Program-made: the position numbers and the translations under genes
In this document: in pieces, positions 50,733 through 60,373 of the stretch
Layout: every line of letters begins with the position of its first letter
Numbering within the stretch: position 1 is the stretch's first letter
Notes under the pieces: generated by a model
Databases searched by the model: none
Told to the model about the DNA's origin: nothing
Seen by the model: only the letters and a program-made list of their open reading frames with translations
Origin: Shewanella sp. Choline-02u-19
GTDB taxonomy: Bacteria > Pseudomonadota > Gammaproteobacteria > Enterobacterales > Shewanellaceae
Assembly: GCF_002836205.1 (NCBI RefSeq)
Contig: NZ_PJBE01000013.1
Coordinates: forward strand, 2,976,001-3,040,000
Length of the DNA stretch: 64,000 bases
Reading direction: 5' to 3'

Positions 50733-53000
50733 CTACTCTTGCGGCGAACCTTCGCCTAACTCAACACTATCAACACGCTGAAGTCCACGGGGTAACTTAG
50801 CTCCTCTACGGCCACGCTCCCCGCGGTAATGCTCCAAATCACTTGGCTTTAAGGTGAGTTTCCGCTTACCGGCCCACAAGGTGACAGACATACCTTCAGG
50901 GATCACCTGTAGATGTGTTAGCAACTCTTCCCGGCTTTTAGCGCGTTCAGTCGGTATACCAATGATCTTGTTACCCTTACCTTTGGTCAGCTGCGGTAAA
51001 GCATCTAACGAGAAGAGTAACATTCTGCCTTCGTTGGTAATCGCTAGAATAGATTGTGCTGTCGATTTATCGACTTTTTGTGGCAGCAATACCTTCGCAT
51101 TGGTAGGTAAACTCAACAAAGCTTTACCCGCTTTATTACGCGATATCATATCTTTATTTGCCGCAACGAATCCGTAACCGGCATCTGAGGCTAAAATATA
51201 ACACTGCTCTTCATCTGCCAGTAATACATGCTCTACCGTTGCACCAGGTGCGAGATTAAAGCGAGTGGTTATTGGCTCGCCTTGAGAACGGGCTGACGGC
51301 AACGTATGGGTTTCAGTGGCGAATGACCGACCGGAAGTATCAATAAACACACTCGGTTGATTACTGCGCCCAGGAGCGGCACAGAGATATTCATCACCCT
51401 CTTTATAAGACAAGCTCTTTCCATCAACCTCGTGCCCTTTGGCACATCGTACCCAGCCTTTTGCTGACAATACAACAGTAACAGACTCTACAGGGACAAG
51501 TTCTAGCTCCGTAAGCGCTTTAGACTCTCCGCGCTCTACCAGTGGAGAGCGTCGCTCATCACCGTAATTTTCACCATCTCTAATCAGTTCTTTTTTAATT
51601 AACGTTTTCATACGACGCTCAGAACTTAACAACAGTTGCAGCTTGTCACGCTCAGCGGCTAACTCATTTTGCTCAGACTGGATCTTAAACTCTTCTAACT
51701 TAGCCAAATGGCGCAATTTCAGATCCAAAATCGCATCGGCCTGCTTATCTGACAGATTGAATCTTGTTATTAACTCAGCTTTGGGCTCATCGTGAAAACG
51801 GATGATTTCGATGACTTCATCTATATTCAAAAATGCAACCATTAGGGCATCAAGAATATGCAGTCTCGATAAGATTTTATCTAAACGGTATTCTAAACGA
51901 CGCTTAACCGTTGTGGTACGGAACACCAGCCACTCCGTTAATATTTCAAGTAGACCTTTAACTTGTGGACGTCCGTTTAGACCTAATATATTAAGATTGA
52001 CTCGATAACTTTTCTCTAAATCCGTGGTTGCAAAAAGGTGTGCCATCATCTGATCACAATCAACGCGGTTAGAACGCGGCACAATGATCATCCGAACAGG
52101 GCTTTCGTGATCAGACTCATCACGTAAATCCGTTACCATGGGCAACTTCTTAGCCTGCATCTGCCCTGCCATTTGCTCTAATATTTTGCCGCTACTCGCT
52201 TGATGTGGCAATGCGGTAATCACCACCTCACCATTTTCAACCGTGTATACAGCACGGGCTCTAATCGAGCCTTTACCGGTCTGATATATTTTGGCAATAT
52301 CAGCAGCTGGAGTAATTATCTCTGCTTCTGTTGGGTAATCAGGTCCAGGAACAAACTCCATCAAACGTGGCAAGTCAGCTTTCGGGTTATCGAGTAACTC
52401 GATACAAGCTCCCACAAGCTCCTTAACATTGTGTGGTGGCACATCTGTCGCCATACCAACAGCGATACCGGTAATGCCGTTGAGTAAGATATGAGGCAAT
52501 CTCGCGGGCATAACTAACGGCTCTTTCATGGTGCCATCAAAGTTTACGCCCCAATCAACAGTCCCTTGTCCAAGTTCACTTAGCAGAACTTCAGAAAATT
52601 TTGACAGTCTAGCTTCGGTATATCGCATCGCCGCAAATGACTTAGGATCATCGGGTGCTCCCCAGTTTCCTTGACCGTCGACCAATGGATAACGATATGA
52701 GAACGGCTGTGCCATAAGCACCATGGCTTCGTAACATGCACTGTCACCATGAGGATGGTATTTACCGAGCACGTCACCGACCGTACGAGCTGATTTCTTA
52801 TGCTTTGACGTTGCGGACAAGCCAAGCTCGCTCATCGCGTAAATGATACGCCTTTGTACCGGTTTCAGTCCGTCACCAATATGCGGCAGAGCACGGTCCA
52901 TGATCACGTACATGGAATAATTAAGGTAGGCCTCTTCCGTGAAGCGGCGCATTGGCATTTGCTCTACGCCGTCTAAGCTTAAATCTATCGCATCACTCAT
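50733..53000 (-). CDS. parC: DNA topoisomerase IV subunit A
   Basis: 755 residues. The breakage-reunion domain has HPHGDSACYEAM, with the Ser87 and Glu91 equivalents of quinolone-target positions Ser80/Glu84 in E. coli both wild type, and catalytic Tyr127 in AAMRYTEARLS. The C-terminal beta-pinwheel begins near residue 500. With ParE it separates daughter chromosomes. Its ATG overlaps the stop of the sugar-dehydrogenase-like gene as TAATG, so its translation may be coupled to that gene. Confidence 0.96.
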   Translation of the reverse strand: MSDAIDLSLDGVEQMPMRRFTEEAYLNYSMYVIMDRALPHIGDGLKPVQRRIIYAMSELGLSATSKHKKSARTVGDVLGKYHPHGDSACYEAMVLMAQPFSYRYPLVDGQGNWGAPDDPKSFAAMRYTEARLSKFSEVLLSELGQGTVDWGVNFDGTMKEPLVMPARLPHILLNGITGIAVGMATDVPPHNVKELVGACIELLDNPKADLPRLMEFVPGPDYPTEAEIITPAADIAKIYQTGKGSIRARAVYTVENGEVVITALPHQASSGKILEQMAGQMQAKKLPMVTDLRDESDHESPVRMIIVPRSNRVDCDQMMAHLFATTDLEKSYRVNLNILGLNGRPQVKGLLEILTEWLVFRTTTVKRRLEYRLDKILSRLHILDALMVAFLNIDEVIEIIRFHDEPKAELITRFNLSDKQADAILDLKLRHLAKLEEFKIQSEQNELAAERDKLQLLLSSERRMKTLIKKELIRDGENYGDERRSPLVERGESKALTELELVPVESVTVVLSAKGWVRCAKGHEVDGKSLSYKEGDEYLCAAPGRSNQPSVFIDTSGRSFATETHTLPSARSQGEPITTRFNLAPGATVEHVLLADEEQCYILASDAGYGFVAANKDMISRNKAGKALLSLPTNAKVLLPQKVDKSTAQSILAITNEGRMLLFSLDALPQLTKGKGNKIIGIPTERAKSREELLTHLQVIPEGMSVTLWAGKRKLTLKPSDLEHYRGERGRRGAKLPRGLQRVDSVELGEGSPQE

Positions 53001-54142
53001 TAATCATTATCCTGTGACTGATTTTTTTGTGTCTCTTTGTAATACAAACGGTAAACGTTACCTTTCAAATCGTCCGAAATATACATGCCACCATCGGGTG
53101 CGGTGATCAACGAATGGGGTCTGGCTACCGGAAATTCACCATCTAAGAAGCTAACAACGGTGCTACGCTTGACGACTTGTTTATCTTTTATCTCAAGCAT
53201 TACTATTTGATAGCCAACTTTACTTGAGCGATTCCACGAACCGTTTTCAGCAACAAACATTTGATTCTGATAACGTTCTGGAAATTGGTCGCCACGATAA
53301 AAGTGCAGCCCCTTAGGTCCAACGTGAGCAGGTAGTTCGTATTGGGGAGCGACCACTTTTAAGTTTTTAGGCTTATCATAAGCGGGTTCAATAACATCTT
53401 TTCCGTGGATATAGGGAAAGCCATAATGACTGCCTACAGTTTCAACTTTATTAATCTCATCTGGCGGTAGGTTATCGCCCATCCAATCTCGGCCTAAGTC
53501 TGAAAACCACAACTCTTTATCTTCAACAGACCAGTCAAAAGCCGCAACTCGACGAACACCACTCACAATTTGCTCGCTTTCGCCAGTGTTGACGTCGATA
53601 GCAATAATGCTACCAAACGGTGCTTCAGGCTCACACACATTACAGGGTGCACCAATCGCGATGTAAAGCCTGCCATCAGGGCCAAAATGCATGGCACGTT
53701 TACTTTTTTGGGTGTTACCAGGTAAACGATCATAAATTTCTTTCGCTCGGCCCGGACGCCTTAGCCGTGATTCAATATCAACAAATCTTAAGATCCGTTC
53801 ATCTTCAGCCACATATAAAGCACCATCATGAAAAGCAATCGCTTCGGGGTAATGCAGCCCTTTAGCAATGATATAACGCTTGTCTACTCTACCATCTTGG
53901 TCTGCATCCACGAGCGCGGTTATGGTTCCTTCTTTGTAGGAGCCAACAAACAGTGTGCCATTGCTCCCTAAGGCCAGCTGTTTCGCATCGCCCAAATCGG
54001 AAGCGAACAGTGTTAAACCAAAGCCTTTAGAGACTGTGATCATCACAGGCTCCGCGGCTATACTCGTTGCGCTACAAATAAGCTGAATCAATATTGCGGA
54101 CAGGCCGACACATATTTGTTTGGGGTGATTTTTAAACGTCAT
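53000..54142 (-). CDS. Periplasmic PQQ-type sugar (sorbosone/glucose) dehydrogenase-like protein
   Basis: 380 residues. A signal peptide (AILIQLICSATSIAA) precedes a six-bladed beta propeller of the soluble glucose dehydrogenase family: GLHYPEAIAFHDGALYVAED, HFGPDGRLYIAIGAP, LWFSDLGRDWMGDNLPPDEI, VAENGSWNR and ARPHSLITAPDGGMYISDD. A CNVC pair may form a disulfide. Family members oxidise sugars or related alcohols with PQQ; whether PQQ is bound here cannot be seen. It sits between parE and parC, where it has no obvious functional link, and shares TAATG with parC. Confidence 0.85.
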   Translation of the reverse strand: MTFKNHPKQICVGLSAILIQLICSATSIAAEPVMITVSKGFGLTLFASDLGDAKQLALGSNGTLFVGSYKEGTITALVDADQDGRVDKRYIIAKGLHYPEAIAFHDGALYVAEDERILRFVDIESRLRRPGRAKEIYDRLPGNTQKSKRAMHFGPDGRLYIAIGAPCNVCEPEAPFGSIIAIDVNTGESEQIVSGVRRVAAFDWSVEDKELWFSDLGRDWMGDNLPPDEINKVETVGSHYGFPYIHGKDVIEPAYDKPKNLKVVAPQYELPAHVGPKGLHFYRGDQFPERYQNQMFVAENGSWNRSSKVGYQIVMLEIKDKQVVKRSTVVSFLDGEFPVARPHSLITAPDGGMYISDDLKGNVYRLYYKETQKNQSQDND

Positions 54143-54186
54143 TATTCTTCTTTTAGTTTAGTGCTCTGTTGAGGTAAGCGATCTAT

Positions 54187-56073
54187 CTAGATCTGCGCTA
54201 AATCACCCTTTGTCTCCAGCCAAATTTTTCGGTCGCCAGAACGTTTTTTAGCAAGCAGCATATCCATCAGTGCTAATGTGTCATCAACATCGTCAATGGT
54301 CAGTTGAACCAATCGACGCGTATTGGGATCCATTGTGGTCTCACGCAGCTGCAGTGGATTCATTTCACCTAGTCCTTTAAATCGTGTTACTTGGACTTTC
54401 CCTTTGCGTTTTTCAGCTGCGATGCGGTCAATAATACCGTCTCTCTCTGAATCATCGAGTGCATAGAACACTTCTTTGCCAATATCGATACGGAACAAAG
54501 GTGGCATAGCCACATAAATGTGTCCTTGCTCCACCAGGACACGGTAATGCTTCATAAATAGCGCACACAACAAGGTCGCAATATGCAATCCATCGGAGTC
54601 AGCATCCGCTAAAATACAGATTTTACCGTACCTTAATTCAGAAATATCAGTGCTGTCGGGATCACAACCAATGGCAACCGAGATATCATGAACCTCTTGT
54701 GATGCCAGCACTTGCGATGCATCGACTTCCCAAGTATTGAGGATTTTACCTCGCAACGGCATAATTGCTTGAAATTCACGATCACGCGCTTGCTTAGCAC
54801 TCCCCCCTGCAGAGTCACCTTCCACCAAGAACAGTTCGCCACGCATTGGGTCTTGACCACTGCAATCGGTCAGTTTCCCAGGTAATGCTGGGCCAGAGGT
54901 AATACGCTTTCGCGCAACTTTCTTTGCTGCTTTTAAACGTTTCTGTGCATTATTAATGCACATATCAGCCAAGGCTTCAGCTTGTTCTGTATTGGTGTTC
55001 AACCACAGGCTAAATGCATCGCGTACAATCCCTGATACAAAAGCTGCACATTGTCGGCTCGATAACTTCTCTTTGGTCTGCCCTGAAAATTGTGGGTCTT
55101 GCATCTTGATAGACAAGATAAAGGTGCAACGATCCCAGATATCTTCAGGAGTTAACTTGATACCACGTGGCATTAAGTTTCTAAATTCACAAAACTCACG
55201 CATGGACTCGAGCAAACCTTGCCTAAAACCATTGACGTGCGTACCACCTAACGGTGTTGGAATAAGGTTTACGTAACTTTCATTTAAGTAATCGCCACCT
55301 TCAGGTAACCAAGTGATAGCCCAATCAGCGGCTTCAATATTACCTTTAAAACTCCCTACAAATGGGTCTTCTGGCAACGTAGGGGCACCAGCAATTGACG
55401 ACTTTAAATAATCTTCTAAGCCGCTTTCATAGAACCACTCTTGTGTTTCATTAGCCTGCTTGTTTACAAACTTAATTCTCAAACCAGGACACAATACAGC
55501 CTTAGCTTTAAGTAAATAACTGAGCTTGCTCACTGAGAAGTTGCCTGAGTCAAAATAGCTTATATCTGGCCAAAAATGGACTCGAGTACCGGTATTTCGT
55601 TGACCACAGGTGCCAGTGACACGTAGATCTTCCACTTTTTCACCGTGCTCAAAAGCCATATCATAGACTTCAGCATTTCGTCTTACGGTGATTTCAACTC
55701 GGTTAGACAGGGCGTTAACAACCGAAATACCCACCCCATGTAGACCACCGGAAAATTGGTAGTTTTTATTAGAAAACTTTCCACCAGCATGCAGCTTAGT
55801 GAGGATCAACTCAACGCCGGGGATCCCCTCTTCAGGATGAATATCCACAGGCATGCCGCGGCCGTCATCAGTGACTTCAAGTGAGTTGTCAGTATGTAAG
55901 ATAACGTCGATACGACTTGCGTGCCCAGCGAGAGCTTCGTCGACACTATTATCTATGACTTCCTGTCCTAAATGGTTCGGGCGCGAAGTATCGGTATACA
56001 TACCCGGGCGACGTTTTACAGGGTCAAGTCCGTTTAGGACTTCAATAGCATCTGAGGTGTATTGATTTGTCAT
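54187..56073 (-). CDS. parE: DNA topoisomerase IV subunit B
   Basis: About 628 residues. The GHKL ATPase domain shows VIDNSVDEALAGHA, DDGRGMP and GLHGVGISVVNALSN. The TOPRIM domain shows LVEGDSAGGSA and DADSDGLHI. I take the ATG at 56073 (MTNQYTSDAIEVLNGLDPV), which aligns with the E. coli start; an ATG three codons earlier (56082) is possible. It acts with ParC in chromosome decatenation. It is preceded by yqiA on the same strand, as in E. coli. Confidence 0.96.
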   Translation of the reverse strand: MTNQYTSDAIEVLNGLDPVKRRPGMYTDTSRPNHLGQEVIDNSVDEALAGHASRIDVILHTDNSLEVTDDGRGMPVDIHPEEGIPGVELILTKLHAGGKFSNKNYQFSGGLHGVGISVVNALSNRVEITVRRNAEVYDMAFEHGEKVEDLRVTGTCGQRNTGTRVHFWPDISYFDSGNFSVSKLSYLLKAKAVLCPGLRIKFVNKQANETQEWFYESGLEDYLKSSIAGAPTLPEDPFVGSFKGNIEAADWAITWLPEGGDYLNESYVNLIPTPLGGTHVNGFRQGLLESMREFCEFRNLMPRGIKLTPEDIWDRCTFILSIKMQDPQFSGQTKEKLSSRQCAAFVSGIVRDAFSLWLNTNTEQAEALADMCINNAQKRLKAAKKVARKRITSGPALPGKLTDCSGQDPMRGELFLVEGDSAGGSAKQARDREFQAIMPLRGKILNTWEVDASQVLASQEVHDISVAIGCDPDSTDISELRYGKICILADADSDGLHIATLLCALFMKHYRVLVEQGHIYVAMPPLFRIDIGKEVFYALDDSERDGIIDRIAAEKRKGKVQVTRFKGLGEMNPLQLRETTMDPNTRRLVQLTIDDVDDTLALMDMLLAKKRSGDRKIWLETKGDLAQI

Positions 56074-56128
56074 GGCACACATATTTTTTTGTTATTCAGG
56101 CCATGTTGCGGCCCTACGGGTCTATTTG

Positions 56129-56701
56129 TCAAGAAAACAGGTATTCACAAATGGAAGCAAGCTGCTTTTCATAGCCTATAAAGCGATGTTCGCCGTCTGG
56201 TTCTATTAACAGTTTACAACAATGATATTTCTGTACGGCCTGTTTATAGTCGAGTACTTCATCGCCTGTTTGTAACAGTACATAAAAGCGATCAGGATTC
56301 ATAATAGCTGCAGTATCGAACTCAGCAATATCCTGTTTATGTTTAGTTGAAACCTGATAGGTTTCATTTGTATAGGGATTGTACTGAGTGCCGATGAATT
56401 CATCAAACAGTTCGAAGGGTTTTACCGCAGGATTAATCAAAACTGCGCGCCCACCGTAGTTTTCAGCCAAATAACTGGCAAAATAGCCTCCTAATGAAGA
56501 GCCTATATAGCTCACCGGCTTATTTGCAGCTTTGGCTTTTTCTACTATTTGAATCAATAACGCCATCGCCTCTAGTGGCTCACTAGGCAACTGTGGTTGA
56601 TAAAAGTCTAATTCGGGATAATGTTGCTTAATAAAACTTGCGGTCACAAGTCCTTTGTCTGAAAGCGGAGAGCTATTAAATCCATGAATATAAAGCAGCA
56701 T
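56129..56701 (-). CDS. yqiA: YqiA-type alpha/beta hydrolase (esterase)
   Basis: 190 residues. YIHGFNSSPLSDKG at the start forms the oxyanion region. The nucleophile elbow is GSSLGGYFAS, with Asp in LLQTGDEVLDY and His in PDGEHRFIGYE. E. coli YqiA hydrolyses palmitoyl-CoA and short esters. It lies between cpdA and parE in the conserved gammaproteobacterial cluster. It is cytoplasmic. Confidence 0.93.
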   Translation of the reverse strand: MLLYIHGFNSSPLSDKGLVTASFIKQHYPELDFYQPQLPSEPLEAMALLIQIVEKAKAANKPVSYIGSSLGGYFASYLAENYGGRAVLINPAVKPFELFDEFIGTQYNPYTNETYQVSTKHKQDIAEFDTAAIMNPDRFYVLLQTGDEVLDYKQAVQKYHCCKLLIEPDGEHRFIGYEKQLASICEYLFS

Positions 56702-56731
56702 AGTTCCTCACGCTGCGGTGTTATATCTTAC

Positions 56732-57571
56732 TTAATAACCGCCAGCTTCATTGTCAGGTGAAAAGTTTTCGCCTGGTACCCGATACACGTTAGTTAGGAT
56801 GCTACCATCAGACTTAAGCTCCAGCAAACGGTAACCCGGTTGAAGTGCATCTAATGCAAAATAGGGAGACTTAGGTTTAAATTGAATACAAGTCGACGGC
56901 GTGGCCATTAACTTGACTGGCCCATGTGGCCCTAGATGAATAGTATCAATACTTTGGTGGATATGTCCCCAAAGTAGCCCTTTGACTTGTCGGTAACGCG
57001 AGACCTGCTCAATAAAGTCGCTGCCGTTGTCCATACAGTGTTGATCTAACCAAGCACAACCCGCAAGAACAGGATTGTGATGCATCACCAGCAGGGTGTA
57101 GCGGTTAGGTTCAGCTTTAATGGCATTATCAATGAGACTTAACTCGTCATCCGACATATGCCCACCGGGCCTGCCTCTAACCGTAGAATCCAGCATAATA
57201 ATTTGCCAATTACCTGCCAGTATCCTTTTTTGCCCATATACTTTCTCACCCTGCATATGCAGATTCATAATACGGGGGTCATCATGATTCCCAGGCAAGT
57301 AATGACAAGGCAAGTTTAACGGGGTAATAGCATCGACAAAATTATGGTAAGACTGGTTTGAATAGTCTTGACTGATATCCCCTGTCGCCAACATAAAGTG
57401 TGCCGGGTAATCAACAGCAGCAATGGTATTCAATACTGCATTCAAGCTATGGGAAGTGTTCAAACCTAGTAACTGGGCTTCAGGATCAGCAAAAAGATGA
57501 GGGTCAGTGACTTGCACCATTCTCACACTGCCTGACTCAGAAATTGAATAAGAGATTGCCTCTTTTAGCAA
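56732..57571 (-). CDS. cpdA: 3',5'-cyclic-AMP phosphodiesterase CpdA
   Basis: 279 residues of the calcineurin-like phosphoesterase fold, with metal motifs in order: VTDPHLF, ATGDISQDYS, YLPGNHDDPR, VMHHNPV and LWGHIHQSI. It degrades cAMP and so tunes CRP activity; in Shewanella CRP controls much of anaerobic respiration. It follows yqiB by about 20 bases and precedes yqiA. Confidence 0.94.
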   Translation of the reverse strand: MLKEAISYSISESGSVRMVQVTDPHLFADPEAQLLGLNTSHSLNAVLNTIAAVDYPAHFMLATGDISQDYSNQSYHNFVDAITPLNLPCHYLPGNHDDPRIMNLHMQGEKVYGQKRILAGNWQIIMLDSTVRGRPGGHMSDDELSLIDNAIKAEPNRYTLLVMHHNPVLAGCAWLDQHCMDNGSDFIEQVSRYRQVKGLLWGHIHQSIDTIHLGPHGPVKLMATPSTCIQFKPKSPYFALDALQPGYRLLELKSDGSILTNVYRVPGENFSPDNEAGGY

Positions 57572-57592
57572 AGTAATTACCTAAATACCAGA

Positions 57593-58063
57593 TTAACAAA
57601 TAAATTTAGTCAAGTTATCGATCTTCAATAACTCTTCAAGAAACGCATTCACTTGATACTTTTCATCACGATGATGCATATACATATTTGGATAATCATA
57701 CACTGGACGTAATTGGTAAATCTGTTGACTAGTTAACACTTCTGCTAATTTAGCATCATGATAAACGCGAACTGATACTTTGGGCCTTGACACTAATGCA
57801 TGATCGCCTGCACACCTTGAAATTTCGACCAGTTGAGTATATTTAGTATTTTCCAACAGCCGAACATCCAGCCGACCAAACTCACCAGCAACTTGCCAAT
57901 GCTGACCTTCGCAAGGCTCTTGTGTAAGCCAACGCTGAATATGCATATAGTTGCGAGCACAGACAGCCAAAAACTGACTGATATTGGGCTGGTACTTGTT
58001 CTTGCGGACGTATGTGACTTTTGACACGATATAGTTCCAAGGATCTTTTAAGCCGAGCAACAA
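57593..58063 (-). CDS. yqiB: DUF1249 family protein YqiB
   Basis: 156 residues as drawn. The conserved core aligns with E. coli YqiB: KYQPNISQFLAVCARNYMHI near the N-terminus, then VRVYHDAKLAEVLTSQQIYQ, YDYPNMYMHHRDEKYQVNAF. The first dozen residues extend beyond E. coli YqiB, so a start further in (GTG 58027, VSKVTYVRKNKY) is possible. It starts three bases after the nudF stop. The function is unknown. Confidence 0.88.
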   Translation of the reverse strand: MLLGLKDPWNYIVSKVTYVRKNKYQPNISQFLAVCARNYMHIQRWLTQEPCEGQHWQVAGEFGRLDVRLLENTKYTQLVEISRCAGDHALVSRPKVSVRVYHDAKLAEVLTSQQIYQLRPVYDYPNMYMHHRDEKYQVNAFLEELLKIDNLTKFIC

Positions 58064-58066
58064 TGA

Positions 58067-58684
58067 TCATTTTTCACTATTGCGTTTAATCAAATCTCGA
58101 TAGTTCAATTGCAGCCATTGCAGGCCAATGACGGTGGAGGCATTATCTATCAGTCCATCTGTTAACATTTTGTAAGCTAATTCTCTGTCCACTACATGGA
58201 CTTTTATGTCTTCATGCTCCTCAGGTAAACCGTAGTTTCCACCCGCATTTGATGAATCCACTGCAGCCCAATAAAAGTCAAAGCGCTCGCTTGTACCACC
58301 TGGGCTTGAAAAATACTGATTCAGCTTAGTAACACTCAACGCGTCAAGACCGGTTTCCTCTTTAAGCTCTTTAATGGCAACATTTTCAGATGTTTGACCC
58401 GGATCAATCATCCCGGCGACTAATTCAAACAACCAAGGCGATTTAGCGCTGCCGAGCACTGGTATGCGGATCTGCTCAATCAGCACCACTTTATCTTTAA
58501 TCGGGTCGTAGGGTAACACAACGACAGCATGTCCTCTTTCAAACACCTCTCTTGTGACCTCACCACTCCAACCGCCGTCAAACAGCCGATGTTTAAAGCG
58601 ATACTCTTCCATTTTGAAGAAACCTTTATATAAGGTTTTCTTAGCGAGCAATTCAACATCTTTATGACTAAAAGTATTGTTCAT
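58067..58684 (-). CDS. nudF: ADP-ribose pyrophosphatase NudF
   Basis: 205 residues. The Nudix box is complete: GMIDPGQTSENVAIKELKEE followed by TGLDAL. It hydrolyses ADP-ribose to AMP and ribose-5-phosphate. It is the first gene of the nudF-yqiB-cpdA-yqiA-parE run and is divergent from tolC, the same layout as E. coli. About 290 bases separate it from tolC. Confidence 0.95.
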   Translation of the reverse strand: MNNTFSHKDVELLAKKTLYKGFFKMEEYRFKHRLFDGGWSGEVTREVFERGHAVVVLPYDPIKDKVVLIEQIRIPVLGSAKSPWLFELVAGMIDPGQTSENVAIKELKEETGLDALSVTKLNQYFSSPGGTSERFDFYWAAVDSSNAGGNYGLPEEHEDIKVHVVDRELAYKMLTDGLIDNASTVIGLQWLQLNYRDLIKRNSEK

Positions 58685-58807
58685 TTATTCCCCTAAACCT
58701 ACTTGTTTATCAAGGTGTTTATGCCAAAACAAAGCAAAGTAAATATATTAATACTAAGATAAAAGGCAGATCTGATTATTGCGATAAAAAACTGTTACAC
58801 TTCATAG

Positions 58808-58836
58808 TTGACTTAGGAATTGTAGGTTTTTACTAT
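58808..58836 (+). promoter_or_regulatory. tolC promoter
   Basis: TTGACT (58808-58813) and TACTAT (58831-58836) are 17 bases apart in the 290-base gap between nudF and tolC. The leader would be about 130 bases. Confidence 0.65.
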
Positions 58837-58974
58837 CTACCCACTAAGTTTAGATGTATTGGGAAGCGTCGGGAAGCGCAAACCGCCTAACTTTTCATTT
58901 TAAGTTAGGCATAACTAAACAAAACAAAGTTAAATTCGCTCCTCAATGGGGAATTTTGTCTAAAAGGACAGCAA

Positions 58975-60297
58975 ATGAAATTCAAGATCCGCTATCTATG
59001 TGCCGCACTGACGCTGGCCGTCTCTGCTCAGGTCGCACATGCCGACGACCTTCTACAGATATATCAACAAGCATTAACCAGTGATCCTATTGCGCTGCAA
59101 GCCAAAGCACAGCGTGATGCACTTTATGAGCAAATAGAAGAGCAACGTGCACCGCTATTGCCAACCATTAGTGCCAATGTCGGTTACGATAAAGCGTGGA
59201 ACGATAATTCAGCAAACACCGCTGAAGATACCAGCGGCATCGTTGGTGGCATTTCTTTAAATCAAGTTATCTATGATCACAGTGCATGGGTAGGTTTAAG
59301 CTTGGCAGAAAAAGCGGCATCTCAAGCTGACTCTGCATATGCATCTTCGCTACAAAATTTGATTATCCGTGTCACGACAGCATACTTCGATGTCCTTACC
59401 GCAAAAGATAACTACGAGTTCCAAGGTTCAGAGAAACGTGCAATTGATCGCCAACTTGAACAAACAAAACAACGTTTTGCCGTAGGTCTTACCGCGATTA
59501 CCGACGTGCATGAAGCTCAAGCACAATATGATTTAGCCAACGCAACTGAAATTCTAGCTGAAAATACACTTGCCAATAGCTATGAAGCACTGCGTGAAAT
59601 TACCGGTATTGATCATAAGAGTATTAATATCTTAGACACTAACCGTTTTTCAGCAGCCCCCATTGCCCCCGCAATATCGGCTGACTGGGTCAAAATAGCA
59701 GAAACCAATAACGTTGATTTAATGACAACACGTATTGGTAAAGATATTGCCGAAGAGACCATTACGCTTTATAAAGCCGGTCACATGCCTTCACTGAGCC
59801 TAAATGCAGGATATAAGAAGGGAATTGAACAAGACACCGGTGGTATTAACCAACCTGACTTCGATAATGGCACAGTTGGTGTCACACTGAGCATTCCTAT
59901 TTTTGAAGGCTTTAAAGTCACTTCTCAAGTCAATCAAGCTCAGTATCAGTATGTTGAAGCAAGTGAGAAGCTTGAACAGACACACCGTAAAGTCGTTAAA
60001 GATATCCGTAATAACTTTAACAACGTTGGCGCTTCGATCAGTTCAATCCGTGCATATGAGCAATCAGTGATCTCATCAGAGAGTGCACTAAAAGCAACTC
60101 AAGCCGGTTTTGAAGTGGGCACTCGTACTATCGTTGACGTGTTAAACCGTACTCGAGACTTATACGATTCAAAACGTAAACTGTCTGATGCGCGTTATGG
60201 CTATATCAATTCAATCATTGCGCTTAAGCAAGCTGCAGGTACATTGAATGAAGATGATATTAGCAACATTAACAGTGGCCTAATAGCACCACTGTAA
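58975..60297 (+). CDS. tolC: Outer membrane channel protein TolC
   Basis: 440 residues. A signal peptide (YLCAALTLAVSAQVAHA) is followed by two outer-membrane efflux protein repeats. Each begins with a helix such as LLQIYQQALTSDPIALQAKA and contains beta-barrel strands (VGGISLNQVIYD; NGTVGVTLSIPIFEG) and long helices. The trimer forms the outer-membrane duct for multidrug efflux and type I secretion. It is monocistronic with a strong terminator. Confidence 0.95.
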   Translation: MKFKIRYLCAALTLAVSAQVAHADDLLQIYQQALTSDPIALQAKAQRDALYEQIEEQRAPLLPTISANVGYDKAWNDNSANTAEDTSGIVGGISLNQVIYDHSAWVGLSLAEKAASQADSAYASSLQNLIIRVTTAYFDVLTAKDNYEFQGSEKRAIDRQLEQTKQRFAVGLTAITDVHEAQAQYDLANATEILAENTLANSYEALREITGIDHKSINILDTNRFSAAPIAPAISADWVKIAETNNVDLMTTRIGKDIAEETITLYKAGHMPSLSLNAGYKKGIEQDTGGINQPDFDNGTVGVTLSIPIFEGFKVTSQVNQAQYQYVEASEKLEQTHRKVVKDIRNNFNNVGASISSIRAYEQSVISSESALKATQAGFEVGTRTIVDVLNRTRDLYDSKRKLSDARYGYINSIIALKQAAGTLNEDDISNINSGLIAPL

Positions 60298-60322
60298 ATG
60301 CTAAGATAGATTATTGAACAAT

Positions 60323-60353
60323 AAAAAGCCCGCTGTTATCAGCGGGCTTTTTT
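60323..60353. terminator. Bidirectional terminator between tolC and the GMC gene
   Basis: AGCCCGCTG-ttat-CAGCGGGCT is flanked by A and T runs. Confidence 0.92.
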
Positions 60354-60373
60354 AATACTCAAAATATTGTTGT

